From Cupriavidus basilensis (GTDB taxonomy: Bacteria > Pseudomonadota > Gammaproteobacteria > Burkholderiales > Burkholderiaceae): a DNA stretch of 42,466 nt. The position numbers and the translations under genes were made by a program. The stretch covers positions 1 to 42,466 of the forward strand of contig NZ_JARJLM010000268.1 of the NCBI RefSeq assembly GCF_029335485.1. Reading direction: 5' to 3'. The first letter of the stretch is position 1, and each line of letters begins with the position of its first letter. The notes beneath the pieces were generated by a model that made no database searches, was not told the origin of the DNA, and was given only the letters and a program-made list of their open reading frames with translations. Shown piece after piece: positions 24,443-31,879 of the stretch.

Positions 24443-25771
24443 ATGACACAAGTGACATCCACAGGCGCGCCGAAGAGGGACGGTGCTGTCAAGGTATCCA
24501 TCGCATCCATGATTGGCTCGGCGGTGGAAAGCTACGATTTCTTCATTTATGGCACGGCCGCGGCCGGCTGGTTCGGCAAGGTCTTTTTCCACACCACGGA
24601 GCCGATTGTCGGCATCCTGGCCGCCTTCGCCACACTGGCGGTCGGTTTTTTTATGCGCCCGCTCGGAGGTTACCTCGCAGGTCACTATGGCGACCGCATC
24701 GGGCGCAAGTCCGTGCTCTTTTGGTCGTTGTTGGCCATGGGTGGTGCTACCGTATTGATCGGAGCTTTGCCTACCTATGAACAGGCCGGCGTCATCGCGC
24801 CCGTCCTTCTGATCCTGCTGCGAATGATTCAAGGCATTGGTTTTGGTGCGGAATGGGGCGGCGCCGTTCTGATGGCGTGTGAACATGCGCCGCCGCGTCG
24901 CCGCGGCTTCTTCGGAGCCGTGCCGCAGATCGGCATTCCAATGGGGCTGCTGATGGCCAATGGCGCCTTCCTGCTATCCGTCGCCCTCTTTGAGGGCGAT
25001 TGGGTATGGCGCATGCCTTTTCTGGTTTCGATTGTCATGGTGGTAATTGGCATCTTCATTCGTCTGAGCGTGAAGGAATCACCGGACTTTGAAGCGATGA
25101 AGGCACAGAACACGATCGTCAAGCAGCCGGCCATGGACGTCTTGCGCAATGACTGGCGCAAGGTGCTGCGCATCGTTGGCGTTCGACTGGCCGAGACTGG
25201 CGGCTACTACATTACGACGAGCTTCATGCTGTCGTATGTGGTGCTGGCCCAGGTCTCGACCAAGGAAAACGTGCTCTGGGGCACGATGATCGGTTCAGCA
25301 ATCGGTCTCGTCAGCCATTTGATCTACGGCGCGTGGAGTGACCGCATTGGCCGCCGCCCGGTTTTCTTCATCGGAGCGCTGTTTACGATCGCCTTCGGCA
25401 TCCCGATGTTCATGCTGATCAACACGGGCGCGGGCGTCATGGTGGTGACCGCGATTTCGCTGTCCTTGCTGCTGAGTCATGACCCGATATTTGCCGTGGA
25501 ACCTAGCTGGTTTGCTGAACAGTTCCCGCCCAATGTGCGTTCGTCTGGTATCTCGCTCGGATACAACGGTGCTTCACTGGTGGCCGGCACGCTGCCGTTC
25601 CTCGCGACTGGCTTGTATGGCATTGTCGGCTGGATCGGTCCGGCGTTACTGTTCTCGCTGCTCGGGGTAACCTCGACGCTCTGCGCATTGACAATGCGCG
25701 AGACCGCGCCTGCGGTGGAGGAACGCGAACTGTCGCTTCGGCAAGCTCGGCGTCCGGTGGTGAACGGATAG
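24443..25771 (+). CDS. MFS transporter, metabolite:H+ symporter (MHS) type
   Basis: The 442-residue inner-membrane protein has about twelve hydrophobic segments and clear MHS-family motifs: GSAVESYDFFIYGTAAAGW in the first helix, GFFMRPLGGYLAGHYGDRIG followed by RKSVLF in the loop between helices 2 and 3, and MIQGIGFGAEWGGAVLMACE. MHS members (KgtP, ProP, ShiA, dicarboxylate and aromatic acid carriers) import organic acids with protons. It is the last gene of the transketolase unit, 84 bases after the dehydrogenase, with GGAGA before the ATG. It likely imports the substrate of this unit, probably an organic acid. A hairpin follows at 25793. Confidence 0.92.
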   Translation: MTQVTSTGAPKRDGAVKVSIASMIGSAVESYDFFIYGTAAAGWFGKVFFHTTEPIVGILAAFATLAVGFFMRPLGGYLAGHYGDRIGRKSVLFWSLLAMGGATVLIGALPTYEQAGVIAPVLLILLRMIQGIGFGAEWGGAVLMACEHAPPRRRGFFGAVPQIGIPMGLLMANGAFLLSVALFEGDWVWRMPFLVSIVMVVIGIFIRLSVKESPDFEAMKAQNTIVKQPAMDVLRNDWRKVLRIVGVRLAETGGYYITTSFMLSYVVLAQVSTKENVLWGTMIGSAIGLVSHLIYGAWSDRIGRRPVFFIGALFTIAFGIPMFMLINTGAGVMVVTAISLSLLLSHDPIFAVEPSWFAEQFPPNVRSSGISLGYNGASLVAGTLPFLATGLYGIVGWIGPALLFSLLGVTSTLCALTMRETAPAVEERELSLRQARRPVVNG

Positions 25772-25792
25772 CGCAGAACGATTGAAGAGGGA

Positions 25793-25821
25793 ATGGCCTG
25801 TCGCTTTGTGCGACGGGCCAT
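25793..25821 (+). terminator. Hairpin after the MHS transporter gene
   Basis: ATGGCCTGTCGC, loop TTTGT and GCGACGGGCCAT pair over 12 bases with one T-G wobble, 22 bases after the transporter stop. The next sequence (ATCAATTTG) has few T. The convergent GntR gene ends 175 bases further on. Confidence 0.6.
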
Positions 25822-25996
25822 ATCAATTTGCACTTCCGGCCGTCGATAGGTTGCTGGCCATCTTCTGGCTGGTACAAGTCGAGCTCTGCGAAAAAAGGTG
25901 CTGATGGCCTTGACGAGCGCTCGCGGGCCAGCGCGTTACGACCGGCGGCGGCATGAGTGGCAAGTTGAAGATGCCTGGTGCAACCAGCTGTTAATT

Positions 25997-26671
25997 TCAA
26001 GCGTGAGTGAGGGAGCGAGCGTCCTCTGCAGCCTTTGCCGCGCTCCGAACGTGGTCAAAGCACAGTTGACGAGCGGTCTCCGCATCCCGCTTCTCAATTG
26101 CCGAGACAACTGCATCGAGCTCCTTGATGGATTCGGCAAGCCGTCCGGTGCGGCCGAGTGACAGACGGCGCAAGAGGGTAATGCGGTTGTTGAGCTGGGT
26201 CAGCATCTGCCCGGCAATCTCGTTCCCGCATCCCTCCATCAAGATTGCATAGAAGGTGTTCTTGCCTAGGAGCAAGGCATCTGTGTCTGCGGAAGCTTCG
26301 GGCGTGGCCAGGTACTGCAGTGCTTCCCTCAGGCGGGAAATCTGCACGTCCGTTGCGTTGCGCGCGAATCCTTCACCGATACACGCCTCGAGATAGGCGC
26401 GCACGGCATAGATTTGGCGCGACTCTTCTTCGGAAATGGTGGCTACCACCGGGCCCTTGTGAGGAATCAGGTGAATCAACCCCTCTGCCTGCAACTGCTG
26501 CAGCGCCTCGCGTAGAAGCGGTCGGCTCACCCCCAGGTTTTCGCAGAGCTCCCGTTCGACGAGTCGCGCACCCGGGACGAAACGGCCGGAAAGGATGGCT
26601 TGCCGCAACCTATCCGTCACTTGTTGACGAAGGGTTGTCATGTCTCGCTTGATGTAAAGGTCAGTTTCCAT
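25997..26671 (-). CDS. GntR/FadR-type transcriptional regulator
   Basis: From the ATG at 26671 the product has 224 residues (alternative in-frame starts: TTG 26713 and ATG 26641). Residues of about 8-75 are a GntR winged helix-turn-helix (LRQAILSGRFVPGARLVERE and LGVSRPLLREALQQLQAEGL), followed by an all-helical FCD effector domain. FCD proteins usually carry Asp and three His for a metal; here the first His position (canonical DxxFH) reads NTFYAI, so metal binding may be weak or absent. It is divergent from the CMD-like/dehydrogenase/Bug unit, and a perfect inverted repeat sits in the gap, so it probably represses that unit until an organic-acid effector binds. Confidence 0.9.
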   Translation of the reverse strand: METDLYIKRDMTTLRQQVTDRLRQAILSGRFVPGARLVERELCENLGVSRPLLREALQQLQAEGLIHLIPHKGPVVATISEEESRQIYAVRAYLEACIGEGFARNATDVQISRLREALQYLATPEASADTDALLLGKNTFYAILMEGCGNEIAGQMLTQLNNRITLLRRLSLGRTGRLAESIKELDAVVSAIEKRDAETARQLCFDHVRSAAKAAEDARSLTHA

Positions 26672-26719
26672 AGGTCGCCACGCTGGTTGCCAGGAATTAT
26701 CCCAGATTTCCAACCAAAC

Positions 26720-26736
26720 AGATTGTAAGACAATCT
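26720..26736. promoter_or_regulatory. GntR-type operator
   Basis: AGATTGT, AAG, ACAATCT is a perfect 7-bp inverted repeat with a 3-base centre, containing TTGT-N3-ACAA. FadR-subfamily GntR regulators bind TNGT-N3-ACNA sites of this form. It ends two bases before a -35 element of the downstream promoter, so a bound regulator would block polymerase. Confidence 0.7.
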
Positions 26737-26738
26737 TA

Positions 26739-26767
26739 TTGACTTACGAAAAGGTGCGCTCTACGAT
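26739..26767 (+). promoter_or_regulatory. Sigma-70 promoter of the CMD-like/dehydrogenase/Bug unit
   Basis: TTGACT, a 17-base spacer and TACGAT form a good vegetative promoter. The ATG of the first gene is 28 bases past the -10 box, with AAGGAGAG in between. The GntR operator lies directly against the -35. Confidence 0.6.
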
Positions 26768-26794
26768 GGGACCCGTTAGCCAAAGGAGAGACAC

Positions 26795-27172
26795 ATGAAT
26801 CAAGACCTGTTCGATAAAGGCCTCAAGACCCGTCGTGAAGTGCTGGGCAGCGAGTACGTCGATGCATCGCTGAAGAATGCCGACGACTTCAATCGCGATA
26901 TGCAGGAACTGGTGACCCAGTACTGCTGGGGGGATGTTTGGAATCGCCCAGGCCTGGAGCGTCGCACGCGCAGTTTCCTGAACCTGGCGATGATTGCCGC
27001 GCTCAACCGGCCGCACGAGCTGAAGCTGCACGTGCGTGGCGCCATCAACAACGGGCTGACCAAGGATGAAATCAAAGAGGTCTTCCTGCAGGTGGCCATC
27101 TACTGCGGCGTGCCGGCGGCGATTGACTCGTTCCGCATCGCCCGGGAAGTGTTCAAGGAAATGGACATCTAA
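26795..27172 (+). CDS. Carboxymuconolactone decarboxylase (PcaC)-like protein
   Basis: The 125-residue protein is of the carboxymuconolactone decarboxylase family, near the size of PcaC. It has RTRSFLNLAMIAALNRPHEL, LHVRGAINNGLTKDEIKEVF and LQVAIYCGVPAAIDSFRIA. The CxxC of the AhpD peroxidase branch is absent, so a decarboxylase or lactone-type activity is more likely than peroxide reduction. It starts the unit with a strong AAGGAG site and is followed ten bases later by a hydroxyacid dehydrogenase. PcaC acts in the protocatechuate branch of 3-oxoadipate formation, but no other pca gene is here, so the substrate is probably different. Confidence 0.88.
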   Translation: MNQDLFDKGLKTRREVLGSEYVDASLKNADDFNRDMQELVTQYCWGDVWNRPGLERRTRSFLNLAMIAALNRPHELKLHVRGAINNGLTKDEIKEVFLQVAIYCGVPAAIDSFRIAREVFKEMDI

Positions 27173-27182
27173 GGAGTCGGCC

Positions 27183-28046
27183 ATGAAGCAGATTGGATTC
27201 GTCGGCCTTGGCATGATGGGTTTCCCCATGGCCGGCCGCCTGGTCGCAGCGGGGGTGAACGTTCTGGCCTATGACGTGGTCGCGCAGACGCGGGAGCGTT
27301 TCGCTGCCGAGCACAAGGCAGGCCGTGTAGCGGCGGACCTGCAAGAGTTCGGCGACTGCGATGCAGTCGTGACAATGCTGCCCAACTCTGAAATCGTCGA
27401 CGAAGCCGTCCTCACGTTGACCAAGGTTCTGCAGCGAGGAGCCCTCGTGGTCGACATGAGTTCCGCCGACCCGGTGCGCACGCGAACGCTTTTGGAAGCG
27501 GTCAAGGCGGCAGGCTTGACGATGATTGATGCTCCCGTCTCTGGCGGGGTAAGCCGGGCGCGCGCAGGGACTCTGGCGATTATGGCCGGCGGGAATGCCG
27601 CTGATGTCGACAGGGTGCGGCCGCTCCTTGGACACTTGGGTTCCACGCTCACTCATGTGGGCGGCATTGGCGCAGGCCATGCAATGAAGGCGCTGAACAA
27701 CTACGTGTCGGCCGCTGGTTTGATTGCTACCGCGGAAGCGTTGATTGCCGGCCAGCGCTTTGGCATCGACCCCAACGTCATGGTCGATGTCCTGAACAGC
27801 TCCACCGGGAAGAACAACACGACGGAAAACAAGGCAAAGCAGTTCATGCTTTCCGGTGCGTTCAATTCCGGGTTCTCGCTCGCCCTGATGGCAAAGGATG
27901 TCGGCATCGCGGCCGTTCTTGCCGAGGCAGTAGACGCCGCCATGCCGCTAGGCGTGCATGTCAACGCTCTATGTACGCAAGCATCCAAAGAGCTAGGGAA
28001 GGGCGCGGACCACACGGAAATGTACCGCTTCGTCGAGCACCCATAG
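27183..28046 (+). CDS. NAD(P)-dependent beta-hydroxyacid dehydrogenase (HIBADH family), second copy
   Basis: The 287-residue protein is of the same family as the product of 23501-24358 but only distantly similar to it. The Rossmann motif is QIGFVGLGMMGFPMAGRLVA; the substrate loop is DAPVSGGVSRARAGTLAIMA; and Lys169 (GHAMKALNN) is catalytic. The motifs are closer to the standard 3-hydroxyisobutyrate or 2-hydroxy-3-oxopropionate dehydrogenases than those of the first copy. It lies between the CMD-like gene and a Bug receptor, probably in the same transcript, and is presumably controlled by the GntR protein. A 6-bp hairpin at 28075-28090 follows. Confidence 0.9.
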   Translation: MKQIGFVGLGMMGFPMAGRLVAAGVNVLAYDVVAQTRERFAAEHKAGRVAADLQEFGDCDAVVTMLPNSEIVDEAVLTLTKVLQRGALVVDMSSADPVRTRTLLEAVKAAGLTMIDAPVSGGVSRARAGTLAIMAGGNAADVDRVRPLLGHLGSTLTHVGGIGAGHAMKALNNYVSAAGLIATAEALIAGQRFGIDPNVMVDVLNSSTGKNNTTENKAKQFMLSGAFNSGFSLALMAKDVGIAAVLAEAVDAAMPLGVHVNALCTQASKELGKGADHTEMYRFVEHP

Positions 28047-28235
28047 TCGCGGGCCAACAAGCCGCTTCGACAAGGCTTCCGACCGGAAGCGGATAGGCTG
28101 GGAGGCTCCCGGATTCTTCGATGTATGGATTTGCCGCGCCGAAAGGCGCGGTGGGTCACGCTCGTCCCTACGACGGCCACAAGCCAAAAAAAACAAGGCG
28201 AATCGACAGAAGTCGCCGTTCAGACTGGAGACATC

Positions 28236-29210
28236 ATGAAACGAATTTTCGCAGCAGCCACGGGTATTGCCATAGCGCTGACTTCAGCAATCGCGACTGC
28301 TCAGTCGTATCCAACGAAGCCGATTCAGGTCATCATCCCGTATGCACCGGGAGGGTCTACTGACGTGATTGGGCGGGCATTGGGTGAAGCCATGGCTCGC
28401 AACCTCAAGGAACCGGTCGTCATTGAGAATTCCGGGGGCGCGGGTGGGACGATTGGGACGGCGCGGGTTGTGAACGCACAGGCGAACGGCTACACGCTGC
28501 TCTTCCACAACATGGGCATTGCCACCGCGCCGGCGTTGTACAAGAAGCTGAGCTTCGACTCGACCAAGGACCTGGAGCCGATTGGCCAAGCGGCTGACGT
28601 GCCGATGATTCTCGTAGGAACAAAGGGCTTCGCGCCTTCGAACCTGAAGGAAGTCATTGCCTTCATCAAGCAGAAACAGGGCTCGGTGCGTTTCGGCCAC
28701 GCGGGTAACGGCTCGACATCGCATCTCTGCGCGATGCTGCTGGCCAAGACGCTCGGCACGGAGGTGACCATGGTGCCGTATCGCGGTACCGGACCGGCGC
28801 TACAGGACCTGCTTGCTGGACAAGTCGACCTGCTATGTGACCAACCAGTGGCGACCGGCCCCTACATCAAGAGCGGAATGTTGAAGCCCTATGCCCTGGC
28901 GGCAGCCTTGCGGCAACCGAGCCTGCCAGATGTCCCCACGTTCGCCGAGGCGGGTTTGTCAAACTTCGAGCTCGAGGTTTGGCACGGTCTCTACGCGCCG
29001 AAGGGTACGCCGCCGGCAGTCATCGAAAGATTGAACCAAGCCTTGCGATTCGCGCTTGCTGACCAGGCCGTATTGCAGCGGTTTGCCCAGATGGGGGTCA
29101 CCGTTCCGACCGCAGCGCGGCAAGATGCGCCGACGCTCGGGACACGCACCAAGGCGGAAATCGCACGTTGGACCCCGGTCATTAAGGCGGCAGGCGTCTA
29201 CGCCGAGTAG
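28236..29210 (+). CDS. Bug (TctC-like) tripartite tricarboxylate receptor
   Basis: The 324-residue periplasmic receptor starts at ATG 28236, with GGAG upstream. Residues 1-22 are a signal peptide (FAAATGIAIALTSAIATAQ). The mature N-terminus YPTKPIQVIIPYAPGGSTD, then VIGRAL is the Bug hallmark; in solved Bug proteins the loop around the Gly-Gly and the Asp binds the ligand carboxylate. GHAGNGSTSHLCAMLLAKT and VPYRGTGPALQDLLAGQVDL also fit. No TctA/TctB membrane genes are nearby, as is common for orphan Bug receptors in Burkholderiales. It is the third gene of the GntR-controlled unit, 190 bases after the dehydrogenase. Confidence 0.92.
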   Translation: MKRIFAAATGIAIALTSAIATAQSYPTKPIQVIIPYAPGGSTDVIGRALGEAMARNLKEPVVIENSGGAGGTIGTARVVNAQANGYTLLFHNMGIATAPALYKKLSFDSTKDLEPIGQAADVPMILVGTKGFAPSNLKEVIAFIKQKQGSVRFGHAGNGSTSHLCAMLLAKTLGTEVTMVPYRGTGPALQDLLAGQVDLLCDQPVATGPYIKSGMLKPYALAAALRQPSLPDVPTFAEAGLSNFELEVWHGLYAPKGTPPAVIERLNQALRFALADQAVLQRFAQMGVTVPTAARQDAPTLGTRTKAEIARWTPVIKAAGVYAE

Positions 29211-29240
29211 CGCAGCTTGGACAGGACCGGAGGTTCCGGC

Positions 29241-29642
29241 CTATTCAGAGAGTGGGGCGTCCACAAGAACACCGGTCCTCAGTCGACGGATGCGCGGGTC
29301 GACAAAGTACCCTCCACCCTCTACGTAGCGCAAATACGCGCGTTGGCATGCGTTGCACTCCGAGACGGTGCAGCGGTTGTACGGATAGTAGAGGGCGGCA
29401 ATCGGTGCTTCGGCCGACCAGAGGGTTGTGTCCTGAGGGTGATACTCCTCAAAGGTCGCCTCGGTGTAGATATCGCGAACCAAGGTGCCAATGGCGCCAA
29501 GCTGTTGCTCTGGGAAGGAGACCGGCAAAGAAGTCCAACCATCAAGTTCAGGGGCGCTACACGCACAGTCGACAGTTACGGCATCAGTACGGCGGGCGAG
29601 AGCTTGCAGGGTGTCAAACTGCAGGTAGGTTTCGTTTTCCAC
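29241..29642 (-). CDS. Hypothetical Cys-rich protein
   Basis: I do not recognise this 133-residue protein. It starts at GTG 29642 without a clear ribosome-binding site, and the frame is blocked by a TGA ten codons upstream, with no better start. The sequence is not random. It has CACSAPELDGW, a Pro/Tyr stretch AALYYPYNRCTVSECNACQR and AYLRYVEGGGYFVDPRIRRL. Five cysteines (CxC, then C-x4-C-x2-C) suggest a metal site or disulphides. There is no signal peptide. It is convergent with the Bug gene before it (stop codons 30 bases apart), and the second Bug pair lies beyond it on its own strand. A strong hairpin stands upstream at 29698. Confidence 0.6.
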   Translation of the reverse strand: MENETYLQFDTLQALARRTDAVTVDCACSAPELDGWTSLPVSFPEQQLGAIGTLVRDIYTEATFEEYHPQDTTLWSAEAPIAALYYPYNRCTVSECNACQRAYLRYVEGGGYFVDPRIRRLRTGVLVDAPLSE

Positions 29643-29697
29643 GGGGCGTTGCGTGATAGAGCAGGCTTCTCAAAGCCAACCGTCGCATCATACAGCA

Positions 29698-29738
29698 GCA
29701 GTGGGCAACCAGGGCTCTCTGCCCTGGTTGCCCACTGC
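29698..29738 (-). terminator. Perfect 18-bp hairpin after the tandem Bug genes
   Basis: GCAGTGGGCAACCAGGGC, the loop TCTCT and its exact complement form an 18-bp stem 111 bases downstream of the minus-strand Bug gene stop and 56 bases before the Cys-rich gene. No T run follows on the minus strand. It most likely ends the long minus-strand unit that begins with the FMN oxidase. Confidence 0.6.
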
Positions 29739-29848
29739 GAAGCAGTTCAGGGGCGAAAAAAATACGGTTGGATGAAGGCGTAGTGGCCATGTACGCGTGG
29801 GTTATTCCGGGGACAGCGTCCCAAGCCATTCTCGTTGTCGAGTCTTCT

Positions 29849-30829
29849 CTAGTCCACCTTTGCCCCGGAGATGCGAACTTGTTCTGCAGCGATGGGCATC
29901 TGCTTCTTGACGAAGGTCCAGTAATCATCCACACCCATCGGCTTGACAGGCAATGAGCCTTGCTCCGAGAACTGTCTATGAAGCTCAGGGTCTCGCAATG
30001 CTTGGTTCAGCGCGGCGTTCAGCTTCTCCAGCGCTGGCCTTGGCGTGTTCGCTGGCGCCACCAACCCATACCAAGAATCGGTATAGAACCCCTTCACGCC
30101 GGCTTCGTCGAAAGTTGGCACGTCGGGAAGCGCTGGCAGTCGCTGATGCGCGGCAACAGCAAGCGGACGAACCTTGCCAGAACGGATGAAGGGGAGTGCT
30201 CCCGTCGTGATGACGAAGTCGACTCGGCCGGCCATCAGGTCGGTCATTGCAGGGGCGGTGCCTTTGAACGGGATGTGTGCTACGTCCACGTTGGCCAGCT
30301 TCCTGAACACCGCGCCCGCGAGATGCTGGCTTGAGCCGACACCGCCTGAGCCGAAGTTCAGCTGACCAGGCTGAGCGCGCGCCTTTTTAATCAGGTCCTG
30401 GACAGAGCGATATGGAGAGTCTTTGGGAACGAGCATCACGCCTGGTGAGGTCGTAATCAGGCCAATTGGCGCAAAGTCCTTGATCGGGTCGTGGTTCAGC
30501 CGGCTGTAAAGCGCGGAATTCAGGCCGTGCGAGGCCACCGTGGCAAGCATGATGGTGCTGCCATCCGGTTTCGCGCGAGAGGCGACATCCGTGCCGATGT
30601 TGCCGCCTGCCCCTGCGCGGTTGTCGATGACGATGGACTGCCCCAGCGCCTTGGACATTTGCGCAGACACCAGACGGGCAACGGCGTCCGAGGGGCCGCC
30701 CGCAGGCCATCCGACGACCATGGTAATCGGACCGGGCGGCAACGCCGGCTGCGCCAACAGGAGCGTGGACCAGGCGAGTGTCGCGGAGCCAGCCGCAGTC
30801 CGGAGAAGCCGGCTTACTTTTCCTGCCAT
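29849..30829 (-). CDS. Bug (TctC-like) receptor, last gene of the hydroxyacid unit
   Basis: The 326-residue periplasmic receptor starts at ATG 30829, with AAGGAGATGCC in front. A signal peptide (LLRTAAGSATLAWSTLLLAQ) is followed by the Bug N-terminus PITMVVGWPAGGPSDAVARL. Also typical are IVIDNRAGAGGNIGTDVASR and HIPFKGTAPAMTDLMAGRVD. Its start lies 16 bases inside the end of the preceding Bug gene, so the two are translationally coupled. Two different receptors in one unit suggest related but distinct ligands, or one sensing and one import role. No membrane partner is present. Confidence 0.92.
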   Translation of the reverse strand: MAGKVSRLLRTAAGSATLAWSTLLLAQPALPPGPITMVVGWPAGGPSDAVARLVSAQMSKALGQSIVIDNRAGAGGNIGTDVASRAKPDGSTIMLATVASHGLNSALYSRLNHDPIKDFAPIGLITTSPGVMLVPKDSPYRSVQDLIKKARAQPGQLNFGSGGVGSSQHLAGAVFRKLANVDVAHIPFKGTAPAMTDLMAGRVDFVITTGALPFIRSGKVRPLAVAAHQRLPALPDVPTFDEAGVKGFYTDSWYGLVAPANTPRPALEKLNAALNQALRDPELHRQFSEQGSLPVKPMGVDDYWTFVKKQMPIAAEQVRISGAKVD

Positions 30830-31821
30830 GGCATCTCCTTCCACAGTTGACGGAAGCCCGCCTCACCGCGCTCGAGTTCAGCGGCATATGCGGCAGGATC
30901 AAGGTAGCGCAGCGGCGCAAACATGGCATCGGCTTGCTGCTTGAATTGCGGGTCCGCGACAACCTTCGCCAGGGCGGCGACCAGCTTCTTCCTTACCGGT
31001 TCCGGCAGGCCCTTGGGCGCGGCGAGCCCGCGCAAGGATGCCAGCTCGATGTTGTAGCCCTGCTCGCGGAAGGTCGACACATTGGGCGCAAGTACCGCGC
31101 GTGCAGCTCCCATCTGTCCCAGGAACTTGAGTGGCGTGCCACCCTTCTGGTACGCCAATGCCTCGCCCACATTGATGGCGCCAATCGTAATCTGTTGACC
31201 GGTCAGGGCGCCACGGACTTCGCCGGCGCCCTTGTAGCCCACGTGCGTCATCTTTACGCCGGAGGCCTTTTCAAACAAGAGCATGGCGAGATGGTCGTCT
31301 GAGCCCACGCCCGTGGTGCCTACAGTGACCGCGCCCGGGTTCGCCTTGGCGTACTTCACGAGCGTGGCCAAGGAATCGATGTTGCTGGACTGGCTGACGG
31401 TGAATGCGCCCGGGTCGTCCACCAGGTTGCCGATGAGATCGTAGCTCTTCCAGGTGAACGTCGTCTTGCGCTCAATCGGAATAGTCAGCAGGTTCGGCGT
31501 GTTGATGAAGCCGACGGTGTAGCCGTCCGGTGCGGCGCGTGCCAGCTCGGCAAAGCCAATGGCGCCACCCGCGCCTGGCTTGTTCTGGACCACAATGGTT
31601 GCGCCTAGCTCCTTCTCGAGATGTCGTGCGAGCAAGCGGGCAATCAGGTCAGTGCCGCCGCCAGGAGCGTACGCGACAATCATCTCGATTGGGCGATTCG
31701 GCCATGGTGCGGCTTCGGCCCTGGCTGCGACTGGCGCCAAAGCGCCAACCATGCCGGCGAGCGAGCACGCAGCCAGGAGAACGGATAGACGCCGACGACG
31801 GAAGTCGGGAGTGGAATGCAT
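30814..31821 (-). CDS. Bug (TctC-like) receptor, first of a tandem pair
   Basis: The 335-residue receptor has an Arg-rich signal peptide (DFRRRRLSVLLAACSLAGMV) and the mature start PNRPIEMIVAYAPGGGTDL, then IARLLARHL. It also has IVVQNKPGAGGAIGFAELAR and HVGYKGAGEVRGALTGQQIT, all standard for Bug. The ATG has GAGGAG ten bases upstream. It follows the D-2-hydroxyacid dehydrogenase by 58 bases and overlaps the next Bug gene by 16 bases. By context it should bind the hydroxyacid processed by this unit. Confidence 0.92.
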   Translation of the reverse strand: MHSTPDFRRRRLSVLLAACSLAGMVGALAPVAARAEAAPWPNRPIEMIVAYAPGGGTDLIARLLARHLEKELGATIVVQNKPGAGGAIGFAELARAAPDGYTVGFINTPNLLTIPIERKTTFTWKSYDLIGNLVDDPGAFTVSQSSNIDSLATLVKYAKANPGAVTVGTTGVGSDDHLAMLLFEKASGVKMTHVGYKGAGEVRGALTGQQITIGAINVGEALAYQKGGTPLKFLGQMGAARAVLAPNVSTFREQGYNIELASLRGLAAPKGLPEPVRKKLVAALAKVVADPQFKQQADAMFAPLRYLDPAAYAAELERGEAGFRQLWKEMPWQEK

Positions 31822-31879
31822 GGTTTTGTCTCCTCGCCGGCCCTCATGAAGTCGGCGTATTGTTGTGGCTATTGCTTGG

